Assembly: GCF_946480185.1 (NCBI RefSeq)
Contig: NZ_CAMLIG010000002.1
Location: forward strand, 248,001 to 312,000
From: an uncultured Pedobacter sp.
Lineage (GTDB): Bacteria; Bacteroidota; Bacteroidia; Sphingobacteriales; Sphingobacteriaceae
Reading direction: 5' to 3'
Length of the DNA: 64,000 bases
Positions 15,274 to 24,968 of the stretch are shown here, one piece after another. The position numbers and the translations under genes were made by a program. Position 1 is the first letter of the stretch. Every line of letters begins with the position of its first letter. The notes below the pieces were generated by a model, which did not search any database, had not been told where the DNA came from, and saw nothing but the letters and a program-made list of their open reading frames with translations.

Positions 15274-16455
15274 CTACGCCATCGCAGGTATTTCTCCTAC
15301 AATTACTTTTTCTCCTTTTCCGTTTGCTGCATTTAGTTCTTTATGGTCTTCAATATCTTTACTTACGGATAAAATAATCCCGAGAGCTACACTTGTAAAT
15401 AAAATTGATGTTCCGCCCATACTTACCAATGGAAGTGGAACGCCCGTTACCGGAAATAAATTAACTGCTACTGCCATATTTGCCAAAGCCTGAATGGTTA
15501 AACTAAAACCCAATCCGGCAGCTAACAATGCACCAAATGCCTTTGGAGCTTGGGTAACTATTTTTATAATACGGTACATTAAAACAACATACAATAACAC
15601 CATGATGAACCCGCCGAACATTCCGTACTCCTCAACGATAATGGCGAAGATAAAATCGGAATATGGATGGGGCAGAAAATTTCTTTGAGTGCTATTACCA
15701 GGACCTTTGCCAAAAATACCACCTGTGGCCACAGCAATTTTTGCTTGGTTTTGCTGAAACGTTTTATCAGAATTTTGTAGCTCTGGATGCATATAAGATT
15801 TTACCCTGGAAATGTAAACCCCACGCCGTGGACCTAGTAGAACAACAATCAAAAGTAAAATTAACAACCCGCCACCAACAACACTTATCTGCTTAAAACT
15901 TACCCTGCCAATCAGCAATACTAAAACACCAACACCCGCTAGCATCATTGCTGTAGATAAGTTGGCGTAAGCAATTAACAAAAATATTGTTCCCATTGGC
16001 ATTAAAAGCCACAAAACAGTAGTTTTAAAATCTTTAATATTTGTTTGCTGTTTGGTTAAAGTTCGGGCCAAATAAGTTATCAAAGCCAGTTTGGCCAAAT
16101 CAGAAGTCTGGAAAGTTAAGCCTGTGCCGGGTATGGCTATCCATCTACTGGCATCGTTTACATGACTACCAAAAACCAATGTGTAAACTAGTAATGGAAT
16201 GGTAACCACCATTAAAACCTTAGAAATACCTGCGTAATACCGATAATCCAAGAGGTGCGCAAAATAAATCAACACAAAACCAATGACTATAAACAACAAG
16301 TGTTTTAGCGCCAAAGACTCAGATCCTACACCTCTTTTATAAGCTAAAGTACCGGTTGCACTATAAACTGCTAAAACAGAGATAAGAGACAGCAGGATTA
16401 TGATGATCCATATCCACCTGTCGCCCTTTGTATGGTCAAGTATTGCCTTTATCAT
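15274..16455 (-). CDS. ftsW: Septal peptidoglycan polymerase FtsW (SEDS family)
   Basis: Polytopic SEDS glycosyltransferase that polymerises lipid II at the septum together with its cognate penicillin-binding protein. Ten hydrophobic segments can be followed along the 393 residues. Family motifs include DYRYYAGISKVLMVV, the long extracytoplasmic loop after PRRGVYISRVKSYMHPE with GGIFGKGPGNSTQRNFLPHP, and SDFIFAIIVEEYGMFGG. The C-terminal PVTGVPLPLVSMGGTS segment is diagnostic of SEDS proteins. Location between murD and murG in the dcw cluster indicates FtsW, not RodA. The start lies 1 bp from the murD stop; a 175-bp repeat-filled spacer follows its stop. Confidence 0.95.
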   Translation of the reverse strand: MIKAILDHTKGDRWIWIIIILLSLISVLAVYSATGTLAYKRGVGSESLALKHLLFIVIGFVLIYFAHLLDYRYYAGISKVLMVVTIPLLVYTLVFGSHVNDASRWIAIPGTGLTFQTSDLAKLALITYLARTLTKQQTNIKDFKTTVLWLLMPMGTIFLLIAYANLSTAMMLAGVGVLVLLIGRVSFKQISVVGGGLLILLLIVVLLGPRRGVYISRVKSYMHPELQNSDKTFQQNQAKIAVATGGIFGKGPGNSTQRNFLPHPYSDFIFAIIVEEYGMFGGFIMVLLYVVLMYRIIKIVTQAPKAFGALLAAGLGFSLTIQALANMAVAVNLFPVTGVPLPLVSMGGTSILFTSVALGIILSVSKDIEDHKELNAANGKGEKVIVGEIPAMA

Positions 16456-16456
16456 T

Positions 16457-17848
16457 TTAAAGTTCTTTTACAGCCGCTTTAAATTGGTTGCCTCTATCTT
16501 CATAATTGCTAAACAAATCAAAACTTGCACAGGCCGGAGACAATAAAACTGTGCTTCCTTTCTTGGCTACATGGTATGCAATTTCCACAGCTTCTCTCGC
16601 AGAAAAAGTATTTACCATCACCTCAACATGATCTTCAAATGCATCATGAATGGCCTTATTATCCTTACCTAAACAGATAATTGCTTTTACTTTTTGCTTA
16701 ACCAGATCAACCAACATACTGTAGTCGTTGCCTTTATCCACACCGCCCATGATTAAAACAATGTCTGTGTTGATACTTTCTAGCGCATACCAAACGGAGT
16801 TAACGTTTGTAGCTTTAGAATCGTTAATGAAACTAATTCCAGAAATATTGGCCACAAATTCTAATCTATGCTCAATATTTTTGTAATTCCCCATGCTTTC
16901 TCGAACAGAGTCGCTTCTGATTTCCAGCATTTTACCCACAATCCCGGAAGCCATAGAATTGTAAGTATTGTGCTTGCCTTGTAGAGCTAAGTCGTTAATT
17001 GTCATGTCGAATTGATCCGATTTGGTGAGGTTTATCATTAGATTATTTGATTTTAAAAATGCGCCATTCTCTACTTCGTGTTCGATAGAAAATGGATGTT
17101 TTTGAGCTTTGATATCGGCCGTAGCCATGAATGCTTTTATTTCTGGATCATCATCACAAAAGATGAAATGATCTGCTGCTGTTTGGTTTTGCGTTATCCT
17201 AAATTTTGAGGCTACGTAATTACTCATTTTGTAATCGTACCTATCCAAATGATCAGGCGTAATATTTAATAGAATCGCGATGTCTGCTTTAAACTCGTAC
17301 ATATCATCCAGCATGAAACTGCTGAGCTCCAACACGTAGATATCAAAATTTTGTTGGGCTACTTGCCTAGCAAAGCTGCTGCCGATATTGCCTGCCAAGC
17401 CAACATTTAAACCACCTTCTTTTAAAATGTGGTAAGTAAGCATGGTGGTGGTTGATTTGCCGTTTGAACCTGTAATACAGATTAATTTTGCATTGGTATA
17501 TCTGCCTGCAAATTCAATTTCCGAAATAACAGGAATGCCTTTTTCTTTTACTTTTTTAATGATGGCAACCTTATCTGCAATGCCCGGACTTTTGATAATT
17601 TCATCGGCATTCAAAATCAGTTCTTCGGTATGTTTTTGGGATTCAAAGGGGATGTTAAACTTATTAAGCTCGTCTTGATAGACATCTTTTATCACCCCAA
17701 AATCTGAAACAAAAACATCAAAACCTTTTTGTTGCGCCAAAATAGCTGCACCCACACCGCTTTCGCCGGCGCCTAAAACAACAAGCCTCACCCCAGCCCT
17801 CTCCGAAGGAGAGGGAGCACTATGTGGAATATTTTGGTGGTTAGTCAT
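16457..17848 (-). CDS. murD: UDP-N-acetylmuramoylalanine--D-glutamate ligase
   Basis: Cytoplasmic Mur ligase adding D-glutamate. The usual N-terminus RLVVLGAGESGVGAAI is at residues 21-36, the ATP loop CITGSNGKSTTTMLTYHIL at about 130-148, and the central NITPDHLDRYDYKMSNYVASK motif follows. The first 20 residues are odd: residues 11-21 (APSPSERAGVR) are encoded by a palindromic repeat (17785-17818) whose copies elsewhere are intergenic. Either the repeat was added in frame after an ATG at 17848, or the true start is the GTG at 17791, inside the repeat, giving a protein beginning at VRLVVLG. The second option fits family length better. The ftsW gene follows 1 bp later. Confidence 0.95.
   Translation of the reverse strand: MTNHQNIPHSAPSPSERAGVRLVVLGAGESGVGAAILAQQKGFDVFVSDFGVIKDVYQDELNKFNIPFESQKHTEELILNADEIIKSPGIADKVAIIKKVKEKGIPVISEIEFAGRYTNAKLICITGSNGKSTTTMLTYHILKEGGLNVGLAGNIGSSFARQVAQQNFDIYVLELSSFMLDDMYEFKADIAILLNITPDHLDRYDYKMSNYVASKFRITQNQTAADHFIFCDDDPEIKAFMATADIKAQKHPFSIEHEVENGAFLKSNNLMINLTKSDQFDMTINDLALQGKHNTYNSMASGIVGKMLEIRSDSVRESMGNYKNIEHRLEFVANISGISFINDSKATNVNSVWYALESINTDIVLIMGGVDKGNDYSMLVDLVKQKVKAIICLGKDNKAIHDAFEDHVEVMVNTFSAREAVEIAYHVAKKGSTVLLSPACASFDLFSNYEDRGNQFKAAVKEL
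17785..17818. repeat. Palindromic (REP-like) repeat, copy 2, at the murD start
   Basis: CCCTCTCC-GAA-GGAGAGGG at 17797-17815 with the GCCTCA flank at 17785-17790. It is nearly identical to the copy at 43761-43794 and sits inside the annotated 5' end of murD, where it reads as SPSERAG on the minus strand. Confidence 0.8.
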
Positions 17849-17854
17849 TTTTTT

Positions 17855-17930
17855 ATATCTTGATTCTTGTGTCTTGATACTAAATACTTGTTACTCGTGT
17901 CTTGATACTTGTGTCTTGATTCTTGCTACT
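17855..17930. repeat. Degenerate CTTGATACT repeat array, mraY-murD spacer
   Basis: Words CTTGATTCT, TGTGTCTTGATACT, CTTGTTACT and CTTGATACTTGTGT recur imperfectly between the mraY stop and murD. It belongs to the same family as 15211-15273, and again lies next to the palindromic repeat in the same relative order. Confidence 0.7.
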
Positions 17931-17935
17931 TCCTT

Positions 17936-19234
17936 TTATCTCAACTTTAATGTTACTATCGTGATAATGGCCAACAAAATTCCCACAATCCAAAACCTGG
18001 TTACAATTTTAGATTCGTGGTAGCCTTTCTTTTGAAAATGATGGTGTAAAGGTGCCATTAGAAAGATCCGTTGACCTTCTCCGGATTTTCGCTTGGTATA
18101 TTTGAACCATGATACCTGCAAAATCACTGACAAATTCTCTATCAAAAAAACACCGCATAAAACTGGAATTAACAGCTCTTTACGGATCATAATTGCAAAA
18201 ACCGCGATGATTCCGCCAATGGTTAAACTTCCTGTATCGCCCATAAAAACCTGTGCCGGATAGGCATTGTACCAAAGAAAACCGATACAAGCACCTACAA
18301 AAGCCGCCGCAAAAATTACCAGCTCTCCGGAGTTAGGGATGTAGATGATTTTTAAATAATCGGCAATAATGGTATTACCAGAAACATAAGCCAATAAGGC
18401 CAAAGTAATTCCTATAATGGCGGAAGTTCCGGTTGCCAAACCGTCAATTCCATCAGTAATATTAGCGCCATTTGATACCGCAGTAATAATTACAATTACA
18501 AAAAGCAGAAATACTACTAAAGCATATTTTTGATAATCGTCTCCTAAAAACTTTAGAACTTTGGCATAATCAAACTCGTTGTTTTTATAAAAAGGGATAT
18601 TGGTGATGGTTGATTTTACATCTTTAGCATAATAAACGCCAGTGCCTTTTTCTACACGAATTAGTTTTTCGCCTTTTTCGTTTATAATCTGTTCTTTTAA
18701 ACCGCTTTTTGGTATGTTTTGATTTTTAATAATTCCTGGGACTTCACTTACTACTTGGCGAACTAAAATATCCGGATGAAAAAACATAGTCCAGCCGATA
18801 ATTAAAGACAAACCAACCTGACCAACAATTTTAAACTTACCGGCTAAACCTTCTTTATTTTTTCTAAAAACCTTTATATAATCATCCAAGAAACCTATAC
18901 AACCCATCCAAATGGTGGTTACTATCATCAAAATGATGTAGATATTATCCAATCGGGCTAGTAAAAGAGTCGGAATTAAAATCCCAGCAATGATAATTAA
19001 GCCTCCCATTGTTGGAGTTCCTTGCTTTTGAACTTGGCCTTCTAAACCTAAGTTTCTTACCGTTTCGCCAACTTGCTTGTACCTTAAATATTCAATTAAC
19101 CGGCTACCGTAAACAGTGGTAATCACCAAAGAAAGAATCATCGCCAAACTAGCTCTAAACGAAATAAAAGGAAACAAATTCGAGCCCGGGAACACGAAAT
19201 GTTTATCTAGATATATAAAAAGATGGTATAGCAT
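17936..19234 (-). CDS. mraY: Phospho-N-acetylmuramoyl-pentapeptide-transferase
   Basis: Polytopic enzyme that transfers phospho-MurNAc-pentapeptide to undecaprenyl phosphate, forming lipid I. Visible motifs are [13 protein letters not shown] near residues 73-85, [20 protein letters not shown] near 114-133, [16 protein letters not shown] near 259-274, [14 protein letters not shown] near 330-343, and [18 protein letters not shown] near 390-407. At 432 residues it is longer than the roughly 360-residue E. coli enzyme because of an insertion between about residues 150 and 240 that includes an extracytoplasmic stretch; this is usual in Bacteroidota. The murE stop lies 10 bp upstream. A repeat-filled spacer of 87 bp separates it from murD. 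Confidence 0.97.
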   Translation of the reverse strand: MLYHLFIYLDKHFVFPGSNLFPFISFRASLAMILSLVITTVYGSRLIEYLRYKQVGETVRNLGLEGQVQKQGTPTMGGLIIIAGILIPTLLLARLDNIYIILMIVTTIWMGCIGFLDDYIKVFRKNKEGLAGKFKIVGQVGLSLIIGWTMFFHPDILVRQVVSEVPGIIKNQNIPKSGLKEQIINEKGEKLIRVEKGTGVYYAKDVKSTITNIPFYKNNEFDYAKVLKFLGDDYQKYALVVFLLFVIVIITAVSNGANITDGIDGLATGTSAIIGITLALLAYVSGNTIIADYLKIIYIPNSGELVIFAAAFVGACIGFLWYNAYPAQVFMGDTGSLTIGGIIAVFAIMIRKELLIPVLCGVFLIENLSVILQVSWFKYTKRKSGEGQRIFLMAPLHHHFQKKGYHESKIVTRFWIVGILLAIITIVTLKLR

Positions 19235-19244
19235 ATCTTCCCGT

Positions 19245-20723
19245 TTAGCTTAATTGGTTAAAAAATTCGGTTAACAGTTCCTTATCATCAAAGTGATTAC
19301 GTACACCGTTTATCTCTTGGTATTTCTCATGTCCTTTACCTGCCAAAAGAATAATATCTCCCGGTTTGGCTAAGTGGCAAGCGGCTTTAATCGCTTCTTT
19401 TCTATCCGTTATTGATAAAACTTTTCTCTGATTTACTGGCGAAACGCCTACCTGCATTTCCTGTATTATTGTTTCAGGATTTTCTGTACGAGGATTGTCT
19501 GACGTTAAAATTACCTTGTCGCTCCAATCGCAGGCAGATTTTGCCATTAACGGACGTTTAGTTTTATCCCTATCTCCACCGCAACCTATAACGGTAATTA
19601 CAGATTCGGTTTTTGATCTGATGTTATCAATTGTGCTCAACACATTTTCCAAAGCATCAGGCGTATGTGCATAATCAATAATCCCAACAACTTTGTTAGG
19701 CGAAATGATGTAATCAAACCTACCTACTGCCCCGCTTAATCGACTTAAAACGGTTAAAACTTTTACTTTATCTTGGTCAAGCAATAATGCCGTACCATAA
19801 ACTGCCAATAAATTAGAGGCATTAAAACTGCCAACCAGTTTAAAATAAACTTCTTGGTGGTCAATATCTAGGTGTAAACCTGAAAATTGGTTTTCGATGA
19901 TTCTCGCTTTAAAATCTGCCAGTGATTTTAATCCATACGTTTTTTTATGTGCTGCGGTGTTTTGCAACATCACCATTCCATTTTTGTCATCAACGTTTGT
20001 TAAGGCAAATGCAGAACGATTTAAGCCATCGAAAAAAGCTTTTTTAGCTTTGAGGTAATTATCGAAGGTTTTATGAAAATCTAAATGATCATGGGTAATA
20101 TTGGTGAAAATCCCTCCGGCGAAAGCCAAGCCTTCTATGCGATGTTGTACAATAGCATGTGAGCTAACTTCCATAAAACAATAATCGCAACCACTTGCAA
20201 GCATATCTGCAAGCAATAAGTTTAGCGCAATTGGATCTGGCGTGGTATGTGTAGATGGAATTACAGTGTCGTTGATCTGGTTTTCTACCGTTGAAATTAA
20301 TCCAACTTTGTAGCCCAATTCCCTAAACAACTTATATAAAAGTGTAGCAACTGTAGTTTTTCCGTTGGTACCAGTTACACCTACCAATTTTAATTTTTTT
20401 GACGGATGATGGTAAAAATTTGCTGCTATTAAACCTAAAGCTTTACCGGCATCCGCAACTTTAACGTAAGTAACGCCATCGGTAAAATTAGTAGGTAAGC
20501 TTTCGCAAACAATAACTGTTGCACCTTGTTCAATAGCTTTGTCAATAAATAAATGTCCGTCTGCAACAGTCCCTTTGATGGCAACAAACAAAGTATCTGC
20601 AGAAATTTTTCTGGAATCAAATTGCACAGCAATAACTTCTACACTGGTAGAACCTACTACTTGCTCCAAAGCAACTCCGTATAATATGTCTTTTAAAATT
20701 GCCAAACCTTTATTGTAATTCAA
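19245..20723 (-). CDS. murE: UDP-MurNAc-tripeptide synthetase (meso-DAP-adding)
   Basis: Mur ligase adding the third residue of the stem peptide. The ATP loop is [19 protein letters not shown] near residues 114-132, with [20 protein letters not shown] and the carbamylated-lysine region following. [11 protein letters not shown] near 408-418 is the DNPR motif that marks meso-diaminopimelate-specific enzymes, so the cell wall is predicted to be directly cross-linked meso-DAP type. Length of 492 residues is normal. The start overlaps the ftsI stop by 14 bp, and the stop is 10 bp before mraY. Confidence 0.97.
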   Translation of the reverse strand: MNYNKGLAILKDILYGVALEQVVGSTSVEVIAVQFDSRKISADTLFVAIKGTVADGHLFIDKAIEQGATVIVCESLPTNFTDGVTYVKVADAGKALGLIAANFYHHPSKKLKLVGVTGTNGKTTVATLLYKLFRELGYKVGLISTVENQINDTVIPSTHTTPDPIALNLLLADMLASGCDYCFMEVSSHAIVQHRIEGLAFAGGIFTNITHDHLDFHKTFDNYLKAKKAFFDGLNRSAFALTNVDDKNGMVMLQNTAAHKKTYGLKSLADFKARIIENQFSGLHLDIDHQEVYFKLVGSFNASNLLAVYGTALLLDQDKVKVLTVLSRLSGAVGRFDYIISPNKVVGIIDYAHTPDALENVLSTIDNIRSKTESVITVIGCGGDRDKTKRPLMAKSACDWSDKVILTSDNPRTENPETIIQEMQVGVSPVNQRKVLSITDRKEAIKAACHLAKPGDIILLAGKGHEKYQEINGVRNHFDDKELLTEFFNQLS

Positions 20724-22809
20724 TTAAAATTCTTGTTCCTTTATAAATAGGCGTACCCGCAGCCAATGACTGCGATACAACTTCTCCATTCCCTTTTACC
20801 ACTGGCGATAAACCTGAATTGCCCAAAACAAACAATGCGTCTTTTAAGCCCATTCCTTCCACATTAGGCACTAAGCCTTTATTCATTTTCACTTCTTTGT
20901 ATGCAATGCCACTGTTGGTATCAATGCCTAATTCTTCTTGGTTATTAGATGCGAAAAGAGATTTTACACCGAACGCTTTGTAAACATTTTCTGTAGATTT
21001 TTTATAGCTTCCTTTAACTTCCGGTAATTTTGTGTTGCCAACCAATTGAGGGACTTTATAGTCGCTATCCATATCCAAATCGCTTCCGAAAACAACATCG
21101 GCCACTTCTCTAAAAACTGGACCTGCAACAGAAGCTGCGTAATAAGATCCTTTTGTTGGGTTTTGCACCACTACAATCATTGAATATTTTGGATTATCTG
21201 CGGGGAAATAGCCACAAAAAGAAGCTTGATATTTTCTAACTCGATACCCCCTAGTACCATCAGCAACTTGCGCAGTCCCGGTTTTTCCCGCGATTTTGTA
21301 TAATGGATTTTTAATTGTACTTGCTGTACCTTCTTCCACAACGCCTTCCAGCAGTTCTTTCATCAACCCCAAAGTTCTATCTGAGCAGATTTTGTCTTTA
21401 ATGGTACGGGCTTTAAAAAGTTCAACCGTATTCCCCAACCTTCTGATTTCGTGAACAAATAGCGGAGCAATCATTTTACCGTTATTGGCTACGGCATTAT
21501 AAAGGGTAAGAATTTGAATCGGGCTCATCTTTAGCTCATAACCGTAAGCCATTTGTGGCAAGGTTAAACCGCTCCAGTCTTTACTTTGAGGTGTTTTAAT
21601 TAGCGGGGTACCTTCTCCAGAAATTTGCAATCCTAATTTATCGCCTAAGTGCATTTCTCTTAGTTTTGAGGTAAACCTACCCGGATTATCTTTGTATGCT
21701 TTATAAATTTGCTTCACAATCCCTACGTTTGAAGACTTTTCAAAAGCAACCTTCATCGGAATCACACCTTCGTTTTCGTGGTCTTTAATGGTATGGTTGT
21801 AAATTCTATAATTCCCGCCTTCTGTATCCACAATATCATTTAAACCAAATTTATGATCTTCAATAGCAACCATATATGTTGCTAGTTTGAAAGTTGACCC
21901 GGGCTCGGCGCTTTGCGCAATGGCATAGTTAAAAGTTTCTTTATAGGTGGCGTCTTTCATTTTGGTGAAGTTGGAAATGGCTTTAATTTCTCCAGTTTTC
22001 ACTTCCATCACAATCACACAACCAAAGTCTGCCGCAGACTTTATCAATTGCTTTTTTAACGCATTTTGTGCTAAATCTTGAATGTTGACATCAATTGTAG
22101 AAATTACATCTGCTCCAGCTTTTGGCGCAATCTCTGCATCTTCGTTAACTGGCATCCAAACACCACCTGCAATACGCTGCACTAATCTTTTCCCTGTTTC
22201 TCCGTTAATGTAATCTCCGTAAGCACCTTCTAAACCTACCGCAGCATTTGAATGAACATTGTAATAACCTATTGTTCTGTACGCTAAATCTCTAAAAGGC
22301 AAAATCCGTTTATTTTGTTGAATGGCAATCATTCCGCCTTTGTAGCGTCCCAAATTGAAAATCGGAAATTTTTTAATTGCTTTTAAATCCTGATAAGAGA
22401 TATCTCTTTTTACCAAGAAATAGCGTTCCTTATCCTGGCGGGCATCTCTTAAGGCTCTAGAATATTCACGCTCTGACTTATCTTTAAAATAATTAGAAAG
22501 TTTTGCCGCTAAAGAATCTACTTTACTATAAAAAAAGTCGTTATCTTCAATTGCACCTGCTAACATATCCATCCTAATCTCGTATTGCGGAACCGAAGTG
22601 GCCAACAAACTTCCATCTATAGAATAAATATTGCCTCTTGAAGCTTCTACAGTAGCGTATTTGGTGCTTAAACTATCTGCCATAGCCCGGTACTTATCTC
22701 CATGCACTACTTGCACCTGAAACATTTTAACCATAACAGCTACCGCAAAAAGAATAATTAGCCCAAAGGCCGCATATACTCGAAGCAATATGTTGGTTCT
22801 GATGTTCAT
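20710..22809 (-). CDS. ftsI: Septal penicillin-binding protein with C-terminal PASTA domain
   Basis: Class B penicillin-binding protein, the septal transpeptidase that works with FtsW. A transmembrane anchor lies at about residues 11-30, then the N-terminal dimerisation domain (PBP_dimer) to about residue 210. The transpeptidase motifs are intact: STFK at 305-308 with the nucleophilic serine, SSN at 359-361, and KTG at 509-511. Residues about 642-699 form a PASTA domain (VPNVEGMGLKDALFVLGNSG). PASTA on this protein is usual for Bacteroidota and unlike E. coli FtsI. It starts 3 bp after ftsL and overlaps murE by 14 bp. Confidence 0.97.
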   Translation of the reverse strand: MNIRTNILLRVYAAFGLIILFAVAVMVKMFQVQVVHGDKYRAMADSLSTKYATVEASRGNIYSIDGSLLATSVPQYEIRMDMLAGAIEDNDFFYSKVDSLAAKLSNYFKDKSEREYSRALRDARQDKERYFLVKRDISYQDLKAIKKFPIFNLGRYKGGMIAIQQNKRILPFRDLAYRTIGYYNVHSNAAVGLEGAYGDYINGETGKRLVQRIAGGVWMPVNEDAEIAPKAGADVISTIDVNIQDLAQNALKKQLIKSAADFGCVIVMEVKTGEIKAISNFTKMKDATYKETFNYAIAQSAEPGSTFKLATYMVAIEDHKFGLNDIVDTEGGNYRIYNHTIKDHENEGVIPMKVAFEKSSNVGIVKQIYKAYKDNPGRFTSKLREMHLGDKLGLQISGEGTPLIKTPQSKDWSGLTLPQMAYGYELKMSPIQILTLYNAVANNGKMIAPLFVHEIRRLGNTVELFKARTIKDKICSDRTLGLMKELLEGVVEEGTASTIKNPLYKIAGKTGTAQVADGTRGYRVRKYQASFCGYFPADNPKYSMIVVVQNPTKGSYYAASVAGPVFREVADVVFGSDLDMDSDYKVPQLVGNTKLPEVKGSYKKSTENVYKAFGVKSLFASNNQEELGIDTNSGIAYKEVKMNKGLVPNVEGMGLKDALFVLGNSGLSPVVKGNGEVVSQSLAAGTPIYKGTRILIELQ

Positions 22810-22812
22810 TTA

Positions 22813-23208
22813 TTAATTAGCTTTCAATTTTATTGGTGGCTTTACCGATACTTTTAAACCCAGTAAAGAATCTACTTTTTTTATTACTTCTGTTTGCCTA
22901 CTCTTGAACATTAAATCCGCTTTAAGCGTTTTAAAATCCCAGCTCAGCTCTTTCACTTCTTTTGACAAACCGTCAATTTTTCTGATGTTGTTTTCGGCAC
23001 TGTGCCGGTTACCGATGTAAATCATCCCTAAAAACGACAAGAACAATAGAAAAGGCAAAGCATCTGTTGCCGCCTCTTTTGAAAAAGCTTTTTTTGCCAG
23101 CCAAACAGAAAAAACGTTTGGTGCTTCAGTAGACTTTTCTTTTTGCGTTGCTTTAGGCTCGGCAAGCTTCCGTTCTTCTTCTATTTCAGATTTTAAGCGG
23201 TTACTCAT
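22813..23208 (-). CDS. ftsL: FtsL-like small divisome protein
   Basis: A 131-residue bitopic protein. A polar, charged N-terminal 40 residues precede one transmembrane helix at about 46-64 (DALPFLLFLSFLGMIYIGNR). A predicted coiled coil follows at about 68-112 (NIRKIDGLSKEVKELSWDFK), with a basic tail. This layout, together with the position between rsmH and ftsI, identifies the FtsL equivalent of Bacteroidota, though sequence identity to E. coli FtsL is negligible. It overlaps the rsmH stop by 4 bp, suggesting translational coupling. Confidence 0.85.
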   Translation of the reverse strand: MSNRLKSEIEEERKLAEPKATQKEKSTEAPNVFSVWLAKKAFSKEAATDALPFLLFLSFLGMIYIGNRHSAENNIRKIDGLSKEVKELSWDFKTLKADLMFKSRQTEVIKKVDSLLGLKVSVKPPIKLKAN

Positions 23209-24110
23209 CTTTTTATCGCTATTCTCAACCTTGCACTTCTTGCCCGGTTATTTAATTTTATTTCTTCCTCAGATGCGGTAATTGATTTTTTTACCAGCAA
23301 ATCAAAAGGCTTAATCTCGTTACCAAAAAAGTCTTTCTCCACCATTCCAGAAAATTTTCCTTTGGCCATAAAATTCTTCACCAATCTATCTTCTAAAGAA
23401 TGATAAGACATCACTACCAAACGCCCGCCAACCGCTAAAGCATCAACGGTTTGCGCTAAAAACTCTTTTAAAGCTTCCATTTCCTGATTTACCTCTATGC
23501 GCAATGCCTGAAAAACCTGAGCCAAATATTTATTTTCTTTTCCGCGAGGGATAAGGCTAGCGATGGCTGATTTTAAATCTGCAATGGTTTTAATTGGCTG
23601 TGTCAACCTTGCGGTTACGATGGTTTTAGCTAAGGTTTTTGCGTTTTGGATTTCCCCGTAAACACCAAAAATTTTATGCAATGCATCTTCGGTATATTCA
23701 TTAATCACCTGCATTGCGGTTAAGCCTGCAGATTGATCCATGCGCATATCCAAATCGGCATCAAAACGGGTTGAAAAACCACGTTCAGGCACATCAAACT
23801 GATGGGAAGAAACGCCTAAATCTGCCAAGATTCCGTTTACCGGAAACAAACCATGCGCCCTTAAGTTATTTTTAAGAAACCTAAAATTTTGATCGATGAA
23901 CACAAAACGGTCATCAGCTATGATGTTATTTTGAGCATCCGCATCTTGGTCAAAACCAACTAAAGTTCCTTCTTCTGATAAATGTTTGATGATTTCTTTT
24001 GAATGCCCTCCGCCACCGAAGGTTACATCAACATAAACACCTTCCGGCTGGATTGCCAGAGCCTCAATGCACTCTTTCAACATCACGGGAACATGGTATT
24101 TATTCTCCAT
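23205..24110 (-). CDS. rsmH: 16S rRNA (cytosine-1402-N4) methyltransferase
   Basis: S-adenosylmethionine-dependent methyltransferase acting on C1402 of 16S rRNA. The SAM-binding loop VYVDVTFGGGGHSKEI lies at about residues 24-39. The GILADLGVSSHQFDVPERGF segment near 110-129 and the C-terminal VVMSYHSLEDRLVKNFM motif near 231-247 are diagnostic of RsmH/MraW. Length of 301 residues is normal. It is the second gene of the dcw cluster, overlapping mraZ by 11 bp and ftsL by 4 bp. Confidence 0.97.
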   Translation of the reverse strand: MENKYHVPVMLKECIEALAIQPEGVYVDVTFGGGGHSKEIIKHLSEEGTLVGFDQDADAQNNIIADDRFVFIDQNFRFLKNNLRAHGLFPVNGILADLGVSSHQFDVPERGFSTRFDADLDMRMDQSAGLTAMQVINEYTEDALHKIFGVYGEIQNAKTLAKTIVTARLTQPIKTIADLKSAIASLIPRGKENKYLAQVFQALRIEVNQEMEALKEFLAQTVDALAVGGRLVVMSYHSLEDRLVKNFMAKGKFSGMVEKDFFGNEIKPFDLLVKKSITASEEEIKLNNRARSARLRIAIKR

Positions 24111-24570
24111 TTACGCTCCTTCCTTTGTTGCCCATCACTTCTTCGGCCAAATTGGCGAAGTTTTCTGGTTCGTCATCCATCTGCGCATCGTAGGTTTCTT
24201 TAGCCCAAACCTCAATTTTATCAAACTGGCAAGAAAGCACAACATCCACACTTATTCCGGCATATTCTAATAGCGATTTCGGCAAAAGAACTCTGCCGGC
24301 AGCATCCAGACTTAAAACGGTTGCACCTCTGGTAAAATACCTGATAAACTCTCTGGTTTTCTTTTCGAAGGAATTTAGAGATGCCAATTGTGCGGTGATT
24401 TTATCCCACTCTGCTTTGGTATAAATGGTTAAATGCTTCTCAAACCCGCGATGAATCACCAAGCCTTCAGTGTCGACTAATGGCAATTGCTTCTTTAAAC
24501 CGGAAGGAACCATTAAGCGGCCTTTCGCGTCAAGCTTGCAATCAAATTCACCAATTAGATGAGACACCAT
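24100..24570 (-). CDS. mraZ: Transcriptional regulator MraZ
   Basis: First gene of the dcw cluster; MraZ is a ring-forming AbrB-like DNA-binding protein that represses its own operon in bacteria where it has been studied. Two swapped-hairpin domains are present, each with a D-x-x-G-R-hydrophobic core: EFDCKLDAKGRLMVPSGLKK at residues 8-27 and VLSLDAAGRVLLPKSLLEYA at about 84-103. At 156 residues it matches the family. Three 10-bp-spaced GTGG repeats lie 42-66 bp upstream, where MraZ boxes are expected, which supports autoregulation. Confidence 0.97.
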   Translation of the reverse strand: MVSHLIGEFDCKLDAKGRLMVPSGLKKQLPLVDTEGLVIHRGFEKHLTIYTKAEWDKITAQLASLNSFEKKTREFIRYFTRGATVLSLDAAGRVLLPKSLLEYAGISVDVVLSCQFDKIEVWAKETYDAQMDDEPENFANLAEEVMGNKGRSVNGE

Positions 24571-24575
24571 TGAAC

Positions 24576-24598
24576 TTTACACTATTTGTTAGTGTAAA
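24576..24598. promoter_or_regulatory. Inverted repeat in the mraZ leader
   Basis: TTTACACTA (24576-24584) and TAGTGTAAA (24590-24598) are perfect 9-bp arms around a 5-base spacer, beginning 6 bp from the mraZ ATG. It overlaps the end of the predicted minus-7 element, so it could be an operator or an mRNA hairpin near the ribosome-binding region. The half-site TAGTGTA also forms a dyad upstream of pgk. Confidence 0.45.
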
Positions 24599-24636
24599 AT
24601 TACAGATTGTTACCACTTTTTCCCACTTTTCACCAC
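24595..24636 (-). promoter_or_regulatory. mraZ promoter with three MraZ-box-like repeats
   Basis: Read on the minus strand, GTGGT, GTGGG and GTGGT occur at 24632-24636, 24622-24626 and 24612-24616. They are spaced by exactly 10 bp, separated by A-rich spacers, and match the known MraZ-box pattern of short G-rich direct repeats. TAATTTTA (24602 to 24595) is a near-match to the minus-7 consensus, which places the boxes over the minus-33 region. Repression by MraZ is inferred from family knowledge. Confidence 0.65.
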
Positions 24637-24934
24637 AAAAAGTTTTCAACAGGACAAATCGGTGTTTAAAGCACTTTAGAATACATTTTATTGACAAATC
24701 GGACGTTAACAATTTTAATTTATTCAAAAATAGGAACGATAAACATTTGAAAAATAACCAAATAGAGAAAATACGAGCCACGGTGGGAATAGAAATTTTT
24801 AAAGCTATAAAAGTGGGAGAAAGCCCCACTTTCTTTCTATTTCAGGTACAGATGGGAGCACATTTTTTTAAAAATCGGGATTGAGTAACCCCAAATTCGC
24901 ATCTAGTTATGAAACAGAAATCGGTACAAAAAAC

Positions 24935-24968
24935 AAAAGGCGACAAAGGAAAAACCTGTCGCCTTTTT
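24935..24968 (-). terminator. Terminator of pgk
   Basis: Arms AAAAGGCGACA (24935-24945) and TGTCGCCTTTT (24958-24968) lie 18 bp beyond the pgk stop. In the leftward direction a T-rich run follows the stem, typical of an intrinsic terminator. Confidence 0.8.

Noticed and set aside
24548..24884. Frames in the pgk-mraZ spacer (24548-24829 minus, 24480-24884 plus)
   Set aside because: They cross the promoter, repeats and mraZ start, and have no domain features.
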